From Acorus gramineus (taxonomy: Eukaryota > Streptophyta > Magnoliopsida > Acorales > Acoraceae), in contig JAUJYN010000020.1 of NCBI GenBank assembly GCA_030737835.1, positions 2,356,001 to 2,420,000 on the forward strand: 64,000 nucleotides of DNA, in the 5' to 3' direction. Shown here in pieces: positions 1-11,603 of the stretch (the stretch's first letter is position 1; every line of letters starts with the position of its first letter). Position numbers and translations under genes: made by a program. Below the pieces are notes generated by a model. It was given only the letters and a program-made list of their open reading frames with translations, did no database searches and was not told where the DNA came from.

Positions 1-683
1 TCGAGCGCCCAGACCTCTCCCACCCCCTGCACAGCCCTCACACACACCCGAACCCACATGCATGGCATGCATGATCACCCTAATAGCCCTAACAACCATT
101 AAAACATAGATAAGGGAGGAGGAGAGCTTACCAAAGGAGGGGAAAGAAAAGGGGAGGTATTCGGGTGCTCTTGGCGCACCAAAACCACCGCAACCGCCAC
201 CACCACCTCCTCAGCCTTAATTGGCTGAAATTCAGAGGCAAAAAGGGAGCATGAGAGGGAGCCTAAGAGAAGGGAATCAACAATCACTACAAACAACACA
301 TTTACACACCTTTGTGTGTCCCTTCTCTTTCACTTCTCCTCTTCTTTTGCTTCTTCTTCTCCTTCTTTTCCTTCAAAACACACACACACACACACACACA
401 AACAAGAGGGAGAGGGAGGCGTGAGAGGTGGTGAAAGAGAGAGAGAGAAATAACTTTTTCTCAAATGGGGGGGGGTGATGAGAAGGGAAAAAGGGGGTGG
501 TGAACCTAAGTTAAACTCACCCACACACATCAAAAATAACCAAAGTTTTCTTACCCATTAAGCAAGAGGGGGGTGAGGTTACCCAAGGTTACCATAACCA
601 CCAAAATATCCCAACACTATTCCACCAAACAAACCAGTAACGACCGAAACCCAGATACGATTTGGAACTGCATAATTTTTAAA
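1..683 (-). repeat. Minus-oriented LTR fragment, left end outside window
   Basis: This is the reverse complement of the promoter-side part of the GC-rich LTR family found across the window. It matches the plus-oriented copy at about 43030-43600 in reverse. It contains an AC microsatellite (about 380-400), purine-rich GAGAGA stretches, and a splice-donor-like GGTAAG read on the minus strand at about 127-132. It ends at a non-homologous junction near 683/684, where sequence jumps into a plus-oriented LTR instead of running on to the LTR terminus. The open frames here are low-complexity, and I see no gene. Confidence 0.75.
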
Positions 684-1269
684 ACCTCCCCTGGGGCACC
701 CTGGTCAATATTAACCGGTGTAATATGTAATCCATGCAAGCTTGATTAATATGTAGAATGCATGCCACCCTAGACTTTGTATGTTAGGGATTGCACCCTT
801 AGGATATGTGTAAGAGCCATGCATCCTGTCACCCTGTTCGCATGCTAGGAAGCCTCGACCTATGCATGTGTCCTACTAGTTTAATTTATTAAATTAAATG
901 CTAGCATACGATTATTTGCATGTCTTAGATAATATAGGGAGGGGCCTTGCGAGGTCAACATTGAGACCCGGGCTAGCGTACTCCATGTTCCTTGTTTGGT
1001 TGTCAGGATGTCCTATATCGGGACCTCATGCTGCCCTCCCAGGGTTTCTTTTCCCAATAATATTATAACCCTCATTAATTATTATTATACATGTTCCCCG
1101 CATCTTGGTTATGCGCCCTGGAGGAATTCTGAAGAATTCATGGCATTAGAGTTGTTGAGATGTGTTGTCGGCGGATCCGAGTGGATCATATGCGTATGGA
1201 TAGGCTGTTCTGTTCCCTTCGTTGGATCCGTGTAGAGACTGCCCCGGCATTGGAAAGGCTGTCCCGTGG
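684..1269 (+). repeat. Plus-oriented type A LTR, left piece
   Basis: This is homologous to 51638-52390 of the solo LTR at 49733-53256, including the CCCTAGAC, GACCCGGGCTAG and GCGCCCTGGAGGAATTC blocks. The 5' half of this LTR, with its terminus and promoter region, is missing at the 683/684 junction. It is interrupted at 1270 by a minus-oriented LTR and resumes at 4420. Confidence 0.75.
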
Positions 1270-4200
1270 TGTCACGCCCCAGGGCGGCCGTCCCCGGGAC
1301 GCGGCAAGGGTATACATGATATCAGCAGTCAATAAAAGAGATCAATAATATACCATAATCAATAGCAAAAGACAATACAGACAACAAAAGGTTGACATGA
1401 TATATACACCAAATGCGGAAGCTAAAAAGACTGAATCTGTAAATCAACAACACTTTACAGACTCGATACATAATCATATGTCCTGTGAGAGCCAATATAT
1501 CCACAATACATCCAAATATAATCCATACTAGGTGCCCAAGCACAGAAATATATACATACAACAAAGAGAAGGATGCTGATGTCCTCAAAACTCGAGGGAC
1601 GTGGCGCTACTCCGCTACTGGTGTAGTCGCTCGGGAAGCTCCTCCTTCAGGTCCGCCTCGGTAATCACTGAAGAAAATAATTATGCGAGGGGTGAGCCAC
1701 ACGCTCAGTGAATAGCACAACCCATGCATACAGTTTATATTAACCACATTTAATCAAGTCAGTAGCCTCAAAGTGGCATAAACAACACAAATCCGGGGGT
1801 TCGTTACATCGCCGAACCACCATACCTTCACCATCACCCTCACCCCTCAATAGGTGACAAAGGATGTTGGGACTTAATAGGCTGATAATCATCCTTACAC
1901 AATCCAGTGGGTCGCCACATCGCCGGCCCACCATACCCTCACCCTCACCCCTCAATAGGTGACATAGGCTATTGGGACTGACTAGGCTGTTGGTCACCCT
2001 TGGTCCACCGATAGTCTCTCCCCACTCTGTAGGTTGTTTGGCCACTCCCACATTCGGCACAGTCCATCTACCAAATCAGGAGGTGCCTACTGATGGGAGC
2101 CCCTGCACGGGACAACCTTTCTAACGCTGAGGTAGTCTCTACACGGATCCAACGAAGGGAACAGAACAGCCTATCCATCGCATATGATCCACTCGGATCC
2201 GCTGACAGCACATCACTACTACTCTAATGTCTCGAATTCTTCAGAATTCCACCAGCGCGCATAACCAAGATGCGGGGAATTAAATAAGACAAAAATGAGG
2301 AAAAGAGACCTTGGGAGGGCAACTTGAGGTCCCGATGTAGGACATCCCGCCAACCAAACAAGGACACGGAGTACCCTAACCCGGGTCTCAATGTTAACCT
2401 CGCAAGGCCCCCTTATATTCCCCAAGGCATGCTAACAATATCACAAGCTTGCATTTAAATAAATAAATCAAACTAATAGGACGCATGCATAGGTCGGGGC
2501 TTCCCTAGCATGATAACGGGGTGACAGGATGCACGGCTCATGCACATATCCTAAGGGTGCAAGTCCCTAACATACAAGTCTAGGGTGGCATGCAATCTAC
2601 ACATAAATCATGCTAGCATGGATTACAATACAACAGTTAATATTAACTATGTGCCCCAGGGGAGGACGGTACACGCCCAAGTGCATGTAGCGCCTCCCAA
2701 ACTGGGTTGGGTTGTCCCACTCACCGGAAGTCGGGTCGTCGCGCCACCGTCCGTCAAGATCTGCAAGACAGGGTATCAACTTGGTGAGTAAAATCCACAA
2801 ATACCACAAAATACACAACGACATACAAATAAACACCCAACACTCGGGCAAACGTGCATACACCCCGTACGCACGCTAGCCCAAGCACCCCGAGTCACTC
2901 CCGCACCCCCGGCAACCACCCGCATGGCCACCTGAGCCCCGGATGCACCGCCGCGCCTCATCCCGCGCACCCAGGCGCACCGCCGGCCCTGCCCGCACGC
3001 CTGGACTTGCCGCCGAGCCACCCGGGTGCGCCGCGCGCCCATTGCGCCCCATCGCAGCAGCCCGCGCGCACCCCGCAAGCCCCGCGCTGGCCCGCGAGCA
3101 CCCCGCACGCCCCGCGCTCCGGCGCCTCGCCCCGCGCGCACCACCGCTGCCTCGCCGCGCTCCGCGCGCACCCCGCGCGCACCACCGGGTCGCCCAGCAC
3201 TCCACCGACTCGCCGCGCGCGCACAGCGTGCCTGCGCCCCTGCGCAGTGCTCCGCGCGCCCCCTGCACGACGCCCTGCACGCATGCCTACCCGGCCAGCA
3301 CCCCCAGCACGCCCAGCGCATGCCCACTCGACCAGCACGCCTAGCGCCCAGCACGCCCAACACGCCCAGCGCCCAGTACGCGCGCCCTGCTGGCCTCCAG
3401 CTCCACCCGCGCGCACGCCCGCGCGCGCCCTGCCAGCTGCACCGCCTGCTGCGCCTGTGCTGCTGCCTGTGCTGCCTGCTGCCCGAGACCACCATCCACC
3501 TTGCCTGAGCACCCCCACCACCAACCACCGGCCACCAACGGCCTCCGACCGCCCCCAACCACCTCCGACAGCCTCCCACAGCCGCCGACCACCACCCAAC
3601 CTCAAAACCCCCCTCCTAACAAGCATCTAAGCCAAAAAGAAGAGGAAAAAGAGCTTACCAAGGGGAGGAAGGGATGTCCGGTTGCTCTCCGCGCACCGAA
3701 ACGCTTCCCCAAAGGTCTCTACCACCAAGACCTACTCCCACCTCCGAAATGGCTCGGATCTGAGGAGAAGAGAGGGCGGAAGAAAGGGCTAGGTAGGCCG
3801 GAATCCGGATTTGAAAGCACCGGGGTGTAGATCGGGACCGGATCTACACTTCCTATGCTTTAGGTTTTAGGGTTTGAGAACTCTAGGGGGCTCAAAAGCT
3901 TGTTTTTGAGAGAGGGGGAGAGAGAAATCACCACAAGGAAGATGATGAATAGGGGGTTTAAGTCGTGGGATTTATTTATAACCACCCCCATCCCACCTAT
4001 TCTCACACCCCTAATTAGTTTAGCCTTAAATAGGTTTAGGGGGGCTTAAGAGGTGTTTTAAGTGGGTTTGACCTAAGTCAACCCAACCACACAAAAGGAC
4101 AAAAGTGGTTGACCAAGTCATGGGCCCACTTTGACCGAGTCAACTCTCCCAATGACTTCTCACTCGGTCAAAACCCGGATACGCCCCGGAACTGTGAAAT

Positions 4201-4419
4201 TCTGAAACGTACCAGAATTCGATGAAAATTTCATGAGTGGCTTAAAATGGCACCAGGACACATAATATACAGTTAGATTTCCAATCAGAGTCCTCTAACT
4301 CAGGACAATAGCTAACAGTCCAAAATTTTAGCGGTTCCGATCGAAAAATGAAAAAACTCAAAAACTGCCAAAATGCTCCAATGGTTACCAGCAGGCCAAA
4401 AAGTGACACATATATAACA
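1270..4419 (-). mobile_element. Complete minus-oriented type A LTR (probable solo LTR)
   Basis: It starts with TGTCACGCCCCAGG and ends with CACATATATAACA, so on the minus strand it runs TGTTATATATGTG to CCTGGGGCGTGACA, 3150 bp. No PBS, PPT or coding region is attached on either side, so it is most simply a solo LTR. Both sides are one plus LTR, which shows nesting. The flanking pentamers CGTGG and CTCCC do not match, so the target-site duplication has been lost or altered. It carries the putative splice module: donor at about 3657-3658, mini-exon 2725-2760, stem-loop 1691-1712. The long Ala/Arg frames at 2776-3630 come from its GC-rich tract. Confidence 0.8.
3971..3980 (-). promoter_or_regulatory. 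TATA box of the minus LTR at 1270-4419
   Basis: On the minus strand this reads TATAAATAAA, about 440 bp inside the LTR terminus and upstream of the splice-donor-like site. The solo LTR at 49733 has TATAAATA at a comparable place relative to downstream blocks. That it is the core promoter is inferred. Confidence 0.5.
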
Positions 4420-5217
4420 CTCCCATCAGTAGGCACCTCCTGATTTGGGACGGACTGTGCTGAATGTGGGAGTGGCCAAACAGCCTACGGAGTGGGGAGA
4501 GACTATCGGTGGACCAAGGGTGACCAACAGCCTAGTCAGTACCAATATCCTATGTCACCATATTGAGGGGTGAGGGTTAGGGTGTGGTGGGTCGGCGATG
4601 TAGCGACCCACTGGTTTGTAAGTCCCAATATCCTATGTCATCTATTGAAGGGTGAGGGTGAGGGTGTAGTGGGTTGGCGATAGCGACCCACTGGTTTTGT
4701 GTAGTTCCTGCCACGTTGAGGCTTGTATAATGGGATTGTGGTTAATATATTCTGTGATGCATGGGTTGTGCTGTTCACTGAGCGTGTGGCTCACCCCTCG
4801 CGTAATATTTTTCTCCAGTGTCATCTGAGTCGGATCTGGAGGAGGAGCTCCCCGAGGGACTTTATCAGTAGCGGAGTAGCGCCACGTCCCGCGAGTATTA
4901 GAGAGGCTATCAGCATCCCTTTTGATTGTATGTGTTATATTCCGTGATTGGGCACGCGTTTGTATATTATTTGGATGTCTTTGTATATATTGGCTCTCAC
5001 AGGACAGTTGATTATGTATCGAATCTGTACTATGTTTTTGAGTTACAGATTCAGTCTTTTAGCTTCCGCTATTTGTGTATATATCATGTCAGCCCCTTTG
5101 TTGTCTGTGTTGAAATTGTTGATGTTGTTTAGGGTATATTATTGACTTCCTGTATTGACTGCTGATATCATATATACACTTGCCGCGTCCCGGGGATGGC
5201 CGCCCTGGGGCGTGACA
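4420..5217 (+). repeat. Plus-oriented type A LTR, right piece with terminus
   Basis: This continues the plus LTR of 684-1269 after the nested LTR and ends at GGGGCGTGACA. It contains the conserved stem-loop TTCACTGAGCGTGTGGCTCA at 4774-4798, the acceptor TTTTTCTCCAG, and a short acidic frame (4819-4871) ending in TAG, as in other type A copies. Confidence 0.75.
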
Positions 5218-7435
5218 AATTCATATTAACCTCAGATTATTTATAGCCTCTAAGTGGCAATAACTACACAATCCAATGGGTCGCTACATCGCCGACCCAC
5301 CACACCCTCACCCTCACCCTCAAGCTGGTGACATGGTCTTTTGGGACTGACTAGGCTGTTAATCACCCTTGGTCCACCGATAGCCTCTCCTCCACTCCAT
5401 AGCTCGCCTGGTCTACTCCCATGATTCAGCACAGTCCGAAACACAATCAGGAGGTACCTACTGATGGGAGCCCTTTGTCAGGACGGCCTGTCTAACGCTG
5501 AGGAGTCCCTACATGGATCCAACGAATGGAAGAGAAACAGCCTACCCACACGGATACAATCCACTTGGATCCGCCGACACCGATTGCAACTCTACTAATG
5601 TCATGAATTCTTCAGAATTCCTCCAGGGCGCATAACTAAGATGCGGGGAGACACATATTATAACAACGAGGTTATAATATTCTCTAAGGCATGCTAATAA
5701 TCATAAGCTCGCATTTGATTTAAATAAATTAAACTAAATGGGAAGCATGCGTAGGTCGAGGCTTTCCTAGCATGAAAACATGGTATCAGGATGTATAGGC
5801 CTCTATCCACAACATAAGGGTGCATATTCCTAGCATGCAAAGCCTAAGGTGGCATGGATACAACATAATGATCATGCATAGCACAGATTACACTTATTAC
5901 AAATTAATACGCAATTATGGTGCCCCAGGGGAGGGCAATGCATGCCTACGTGCATCGAACGCCTCCCTACTGGGTTGGATTGTCCCACTCACCAATACCC
6001 GGGTCGTCGCGTGACCGCCCGTCAAGATCTGCAAGACATGGAAATCAAAATGGTGAGTAATCTATACAAATATTCAAGAAATACACTAGAAATACTTAAC
6101 ACTCGGACAAGCATGCATACGGGCCCGTACGCACGCGAGACCGAGTGCCCCGACACACTCCCGCACCCACGGCAGCCATGCGCACGGCCACCCGCACGGG
6201 TGCGCACGCACGCACGCACGCCCGTGCCCCGGGCGCACTGCCGCGCCCCAGCCCGCGCGCCCAGACACACTGCCGCGCACACCCGCACGCTCGCGCGCGC
6301 CCGCGCGCACTGCGCGTCCAGTCCCCCGCCTACCCTCACGTACTGCGCCCCTGCGCGGCACCTCGCGCGCATCCCCGCTCGCACCGCACGCACTGCGCCC
6401 CTACGCAGTGCTCCCCGCTCACGCCCGCGCATACGCACGCACTCCCCCAGCGCCCCCAACTGCGCGCCTGCTCTGCCGTGCGCGCGCGTAGACTTGCGCG
6501 CACGCGCGCGGATGACCCTGCACGCGCGCCCGAGCCAACCCCACCACCTCCCTCAGCCCTCCCCCACCCCAAACACTTATGCAACCCTTGCACATCATAA
6601 AAACACATCCTAAACATGCATCTACACAAGAAAAGGGGGGGAGGAAAGCTTACCCAAGGGAGGAAAGGAAAGGAGAGATCTTCGGGTGCTCTTCGCGCAC
6701 CGATTTGCCACCACCAAGGCCACCACTACCAAGACCTCCCTCAGCCCTAAAGGTGGCTGAAAACAGAGGTAAAAAGCGGCTAAGAGAGGAGGTCACACAA
6801 GGGGGAAATCGAAACCGAGACCATGGAAAGGTAGATCGGGACAATACCTTCCTTTTCTCCTTGTATGGCTTTTCTTTTTAACCACTCTAGCTAGATCAAA
6901 TGGTAGAAATAAAGAGAGGGGGGTGAGAGGTTTGTGAGAGCTTGAGAGAGAAGAAGATGAATAGGGCATTTACTATAGGTAGGCGTGGACATTAAGTCAC
7001 CACACACACACCCCACACACACACACTCACTTACACTTAGAATTAATTAGGTTAAGCTAGGTTTAGTTAGGTTTAGGTGAACTTTGACCCTAGTCAACCC
7101 AACCACACTAACAAACAAAACCAATTGACCAAGTCAAGGGTCAAACTTGACTTGGTCAAAGTCATCCAATGACTTCTCGCTTGGTCAAAACCCAGATACG
7201 ATTCAGAACTGTAAAATTCTGAAACGTTACCGGAATTCGATGAAATTTTCGTGAGTGGCTTGAAATGGCACCAGGACACATAATATGCAGTTAGATTTTC
7301 AATCGGAGACCTTAGGCTCAGGATGATAGCTAAAAGTCCAAAATTTTAGCCGTTCCGATCGAAAAAGAAAAAGTTGAAAAACTGCCAGAATGCTCCAATG
7401 GTGACCAGAAGGTAAAAAGTGACACATATATAACA
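5218..7435 (-). repeat. Minus-oriented type A LTR fragment ending at its terminus
   Basis: It matches the LTR at 59152-62007 from about 450 bp inside that copy onward and ends with the terminus CACATATATAACA. The first about 450 bp are missing because the plus LTR ending at 5217 lies in its place. It carries the mini-exon (5993-6028, 36 nt), a donor at about 6652-6653 and a GC-rich tract around 6120-6540. It abuts the end of the Athila-like 5' LTR at 7436, so it was inserted in that LTR. Confidence 0.75.
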
Positions 7436-7496
7436 CTATACTTTTGTAACGATCCGTGAACTTGCGGTAATTAATAACAACTTAAAAATTCAATCA
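7436..7496 (+). repeat. 3' end of the 5' LTR of an Athila-like element
   Basis: The block containing TGTAACGATCCGTGAAC and ending in TTCAATCA is repeated almost exactly at about 24013-24073. The two ends therefore belong to the paired LTRs of one element about 16.6 kb apart, now filled with nested insertions. The rest of this 5' LTR lies beyond the nested LTR ending at 7435, outside the window or lost. Confidence 0.75.
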
Positions 7497-7502
7497 AGTT
7501 TT

Positions 7503-7520
7503 TTGCGCCGTTGCCGTGGA
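7503..7520 (+). promoter_or_regulatory. Primer-binding site, tRNA-Asp type
   Basis: TTGCGCCGTTGCCGTGGA lies a few bases after the LTR end. It resembles the tRNA-Asp primer-binding site typical of Athila/Tat elements (TGGCGCCGTTGCCGGGGA), with two differences. Confidence 0.75.
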
Positions 7521-8458
7521 ATTGTTTCAAATTAAATTTGATATTGATTTATCTTTCAGATTAGTTTCTTTGTCTTTGCATTTGCTAAATTTTTTTTTAT
7601 GTTTTGTAGGATATCTAGAACCTATAAGAACACAACAAGGAGTGGTGTAAAGCTTAGACCATTCTCTCTCTAAATGAGCATCAAAAAGTGTTCAAAGGCA
7701 AACCCATAAGGTGAACCATTTCATCGCGGCTTAAAAGGTGGATTTAATTCTTCCCTCACTATGTGTGAGTTGTGAGTATTTCATTCGCCCATGAATATTC
7801 TTCAAGTGGGTTATTTTTGGGGTTGATTGGGATTTTCGGTGTGTGCATTTTTCAATTAGCATACATTAACTAATCCATCTAAGGGTTGTTCCATATAACA
7901 TAAGGTGGGGATTTCATCACCCTTCCTTGGCCCACAAATCATCATCTTGAGCATTTGTCAAACCCATGAGCCTAATTAAATTAAAATGAATTAGACTTGG
8001 CCCTAGGTTTTCGAGCTCAATAAGACAAGAGACGCCAAGAGATACTCCAGTGAGAAAATAACCATTTAATGATGTCTAGGAAAGTGATTTCATAAGGTTT
8101 CTACCTTAAAGGACGTGGTTACTTAATTGAGGAACATGTGAAAGCGTGGAAGACCCCCCACTAATCCCTTACACTTTCCTGGTTGTTGGGTGGTTGATCG
8201 TAAACTGATAAACTTGAGGTTTATCTTGGAACAATTAAGAGCTGTCCATTTAGGGAGGAACATCCTCAAGAACTAGATCTCTTAAAAATCATCTTCCCTC
8301 ACTTAAGAAGATAAAATCCTAATTTGTTGATTGTTGAAATATGTCTATGATTTGGGGTATTTTGATTTATGATCATTTGGTCTAGGGATTCTAAAAACCG
8401 ATTGATTCGTATTGATACGCTTGATTATCCCGTGATTTCATCTGAACCAACCATCACT
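7521..8458 (+). other. Leader (5' UTR) of the Athila-like element
   Basis: About 940 bp of AT-rich DNA lie between the PBS and the gag start. I see no open frame of note. A long untranslated leader is usual in Athila/Tat elements. No separate feature is visible. Confidence 0.6.
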
Positions 8459-9106
8459 ATGGATAACACAGGAGCTGCTATTCCAAAGACCTTGAAGGAT
8501 TACATGTATCCATCTAGAACTATGCAACCCTCATGCATTGTGTTACCAACAACCAATGCTAACAACTTTGAGATCAAGCCCGGGATGATTAATATGCTTA
8601 GAAAATTTGATGGATTTGAAGATCCATATCTTTTTATTAGGGAATTTGAGGAAGTTTGTTCCACACTAAAACTTCAACAGGTAACTGATGATATCAACTT
8701 CTTCCTCAAAGATAATGCTAAAAAGTGGTTGTATGCCCTACCTGCAAATTCTATCAACACTTGGGATCAATTAGTTTTGATATTTTTGAAGAAGTTCTTT
8801 CCTAATCATAAAACTGCTAAGATTCGCATGAATATAAATCAATTCATTCAAAAGGATGGAGAATCTTTATGGAGATATTTAGAGAGATTCAAGGACTTGT
8901 TGTTGCAATGTCCTCATCATGGATTTGAGGTTTGGAGGTTAGTGCAAATTATATATGAAGGTTTGAATTACACCACAAGAACTATGGTTGAATCAATGTG
9001 TAGTGGTGAATTTACTAATAAAAATGAAACTGAGGCATGGGCATTTTTGGAAGAAGTAGTTGAAAAAACCCATACCTTCTAAGGGAGGTATTCATTCCAT
9101 TAATAG
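8459..9106 (+). pseudogene. gag: Athila-like gag, N-terminal part, broken by insertion
   Basis: This encodes the capsid/nucleocapsid precursor of a Ty3/Gypsy element. I chose the ATG at 8459 because the conserved gag start (TLKDYMYPSRT, then PSCIVLP and NFEIKPGMINML) follows at once; the frame is open from 8369. Typical gag-domain blocks are KKWLYALPANSINTWDQL, FLKKFFPNHKTAKIR and ERFKDLLLQCPHHGFE. A run of six A at about 9062-9067 shifts the frame and gives a stop at about 9080. The next frame is open and continues, across the insertion, into 15446 onward. A non-autonomous LTR element has inserted after 9106 and duplicated AATAG. No pol gene follows. Confidence 0.85.
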
Positions 9107-9532
9107 TGTAACGTCTCTGTATTTTTAGCCTTATATATTTATTTTAAATATATAATGGAAATTTTAATTGAAATTTAATTATTTCATTTTTTTGTTTTGG
9201 CGGTAGGCCCAAATGGGTCCAATTTGATTTATAATTATAATAATTATAAATTGATGTTGAAATATTTATTTTATATTTTTCTGGAGATCTTTATAGTCTC
9301 AAGATATTTTGGTTGAAATTTGGTGAATTCGGAGTTTAGGAAATTAGGTTTTTAGGATTTTGTGTTAAGTTATTGGGCCCAGGGATCTAGTTGCGAATCC
9401 AGAATATCTTTTAATAGGCTTCAGGGATCCGTTTGTAAATCGGATAGGGATCTGTCTGTAAATCGGATAAGGACCTAGTTGTAAACCCGTAATACTTGAG
9501 GGGTCGTTTTGTAATTTGGTAAAAACCCCTTT

Positions 9533-9539
9533 TATATAA
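9533..9539 (+). promoter_or_regulatory. Putative TATA box of the 5' LTR
   Basis: TATATAA about 426 bp inside the LTR is duplicated in the other LTR at 13394-13400. It is the best core-promoter candidate, and its role is inferred. Confidence 0.5.
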
Positions 9540-11183
9540 CACATTTTGGGTTAGGGTTTGCATCAGAATTCTCATGGGACAAGAAAGGTGGTGATGACCT
9601 AACTTTACCCATCGAGCACTATAAGGTGATAAATCTTTCTCTTTTGATTTTTATTGTTTAGTGTTTCAATTTAGTTTGGTTAGGAGATGATTGTGTCAAT
9701 CTATTATTTGGGAAAGAATGTTGATGGATTAGGGTTAGGGTTTGATTGATTTTAAATAGATGATGTTTTTATTAGATTTCAATGGATCTTGAAGGATTTC
9801 TTAAGATCAAACTAGATTTATTGGTTTTGGGATTTAAGGGTTATTTTCGGGTGGATTGAATACCTGATCATTAAATCGTGTTTTTGACTATGATAGAGCC
9901 GTTTCTGGGAAAATTGTATTTCACAAACAGAAATAGGTTTCGAAAATCTTTCCAACGAATCTTGAATCGGCTGATTTGGAGTTACGGTTAGAAAGTTATG
10001 ATTTTTCAAATATTTCTGTGCAGTTTCTTAGAATTCAAATATTTAGCTTCATGACGAAGTTTGATGAATTTTAGAGATTTAAAAGGATCAAAAATGGATG
10101 TTTAATGAGTATAATTTGATTTGTGGGTTTTGATGATTTTATTGATCTTGGTGATTCAAATTGGATTTTTAAATCAATTAATTTGGTTTAGTGGGATCAA
10201 TGAATATTAATTGAATATTATTGTTATTTGGATGTAAATTGATTGGATTGAGTTATTTGGATCATTGGAGTTATAGTGGAGCCGTAATGGATCATTGGAG
10301 TTGTATTGGATTATTTGTCTAAATATTTTATTCGAGGATTGATCGATTATGTGAGCCTTATGAAATAAATGGATATTGATTATCGGATCATTGTGAGATA
10401 TGAACATTTTAATTTTTATTCAGAGTTGGGATTTTTGTTAGGCCTTTAAGGTGAGTTGCGGATTGTAGGTCTATTTGGTACGGGCACTTGGGATTATTGG
10501 GCCGAGCGCTGTTGTCAGTTGTTTGTCATGATTGAATGATTTTCTTATTTATTGATTGCATAATTGTTATGCTAGGTTATCCACGTGCGAGTGTGTAGCG
10601 TTCATGCACGTGCATCGGTTTGTATTGCGTGGACTGGAGGTGAGTGGATGTCTCTATATTATTTGAAAAGCATCATATTATTTTATGATTATGAAATCTA
10701 TCTTGTATGAAGCATATGAGCATGTTGTCATCATATAGGTTGATATTTTGGATATATTGTGTGCATTGGAAATTATGGGATTTATGAAAATCGTCGCATG
10801 CTGTATACTTGAAAGAAGTAGTTTTGATTGTGCATGCATCAAATCGTCTAGGTGGCTCAGTCTAGGTGGCTGCGGTCTAAATTTGACCCAAGTCTAGGTG
10901 GCTATGTCTACGTGGCCCGATTTCCAAAGTGAAATCTCTGCGGCTAGGTGTCGTGGAAAGCGGGCATGCGTGTCCGTTGCATTCATACACATCATGTAGT
11001 TTGAAATCATGAGAAGATTTTTATGACATCACATTTTTTTCGAAAGAGAAATGTTATTATATCCTTGAATGTTTTAAATGGCTTCTTTATTATAAGCTTT
11101 GCTTTATATTACAACAATTGTTCCATAGACACTTTTTAACTGATTATTTTGAAGTATAATATATTATTGGGACACTTGTGTCC

Positions 11184-11232
11184 ATTCACTGAGCGTGTGG
11201 TAGCTCATCCCTCTCTCTTCCCAACCTTTCAG
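11184..11232 (+). promoter_or_regulatory. Stem-loop plus splice-acceptor-like module in the LARD-like LTR
   Basis: ATTCACTGAGCGTGTGGTAG continues into CTCATCCC, so TGAG pairs with CTCA. A pyrimidine-rich stretch and CTTTCAG follow. The same arrangement is found in the type A and type B Gypsy LTRs in this window, which are otherwise unrelated to this LTR. The second LTR has it at 15045-15094. Confidence 0.6.
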
Positions 11233-11591
11233 ATTAGCTGTTGGTGGTTGTCGATCTCGTTAAGGCGTTGGAGTTTGAAGCTCGTATTTTATTTCCGGAG
11301 CACTAGACTTGTGTAAAAGGTGTTGGTCATTTCTTTGGCATGTAGAGGACCCATATGTATGATAGTGTGGATATATAAATTAAGTTGTTTTCGATGTATA
11401 TTGAATTTGTGTTGGATTTTAGCATTGACAATATATGTATAATTATGGTGATGTATTCGTATGTTCTCTGGATGAAAAAAATATATATATATATATATAT
11501 ATATATAGAACTCTGAGATTCGAGGAATTTAGTTAACGCAACCGGATTTCACGCTTCAAAACGGGGCCGTGGATCCTGGGGCGTTACAGAA

Positions 11592-11603
11592 TGGTATCAG
11601 AGC
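11592..11603 (+). promoter_or_regulatory. Primer-binding site, initiator-Met tRNA type
   Basis: TGGTATCAGAGC lies three bases after the LTR end, as expected for priming by the initiator methionine tRNA. A second copy with about 50 bp of the same flank lies at 11741-11752. Confidence 0.9.

Larger units (their letters stand above)
9107..11588 (+). repeat. 5' LTR of the non-autonomous element
   Basis: 2482 bp with TG...CA ends. It contains TATATAA at 9533-9539, donor-like AAGGTGAGT at about 10449-10455 and GGAGGTGAGT at 10637-10645, a stem-loop/acceptor module at 11184-11232, and an AT microsatellite at about 11487-11507. It is nearly identical to 12969-15440. Confidence 0.93.

Noticed and set aside
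9730-9750. TTAGGGTTAGGGTTTG, telomere-like
   Set aside because: Less than three units, inside an LTR and repeated in its partner near 13590; not an interstitial telomere.
11487-11507. AT microsatellite as a regulatory site
   Set aside because: Length differs between the two LTRs of the same element, so it is ordinary slippage.
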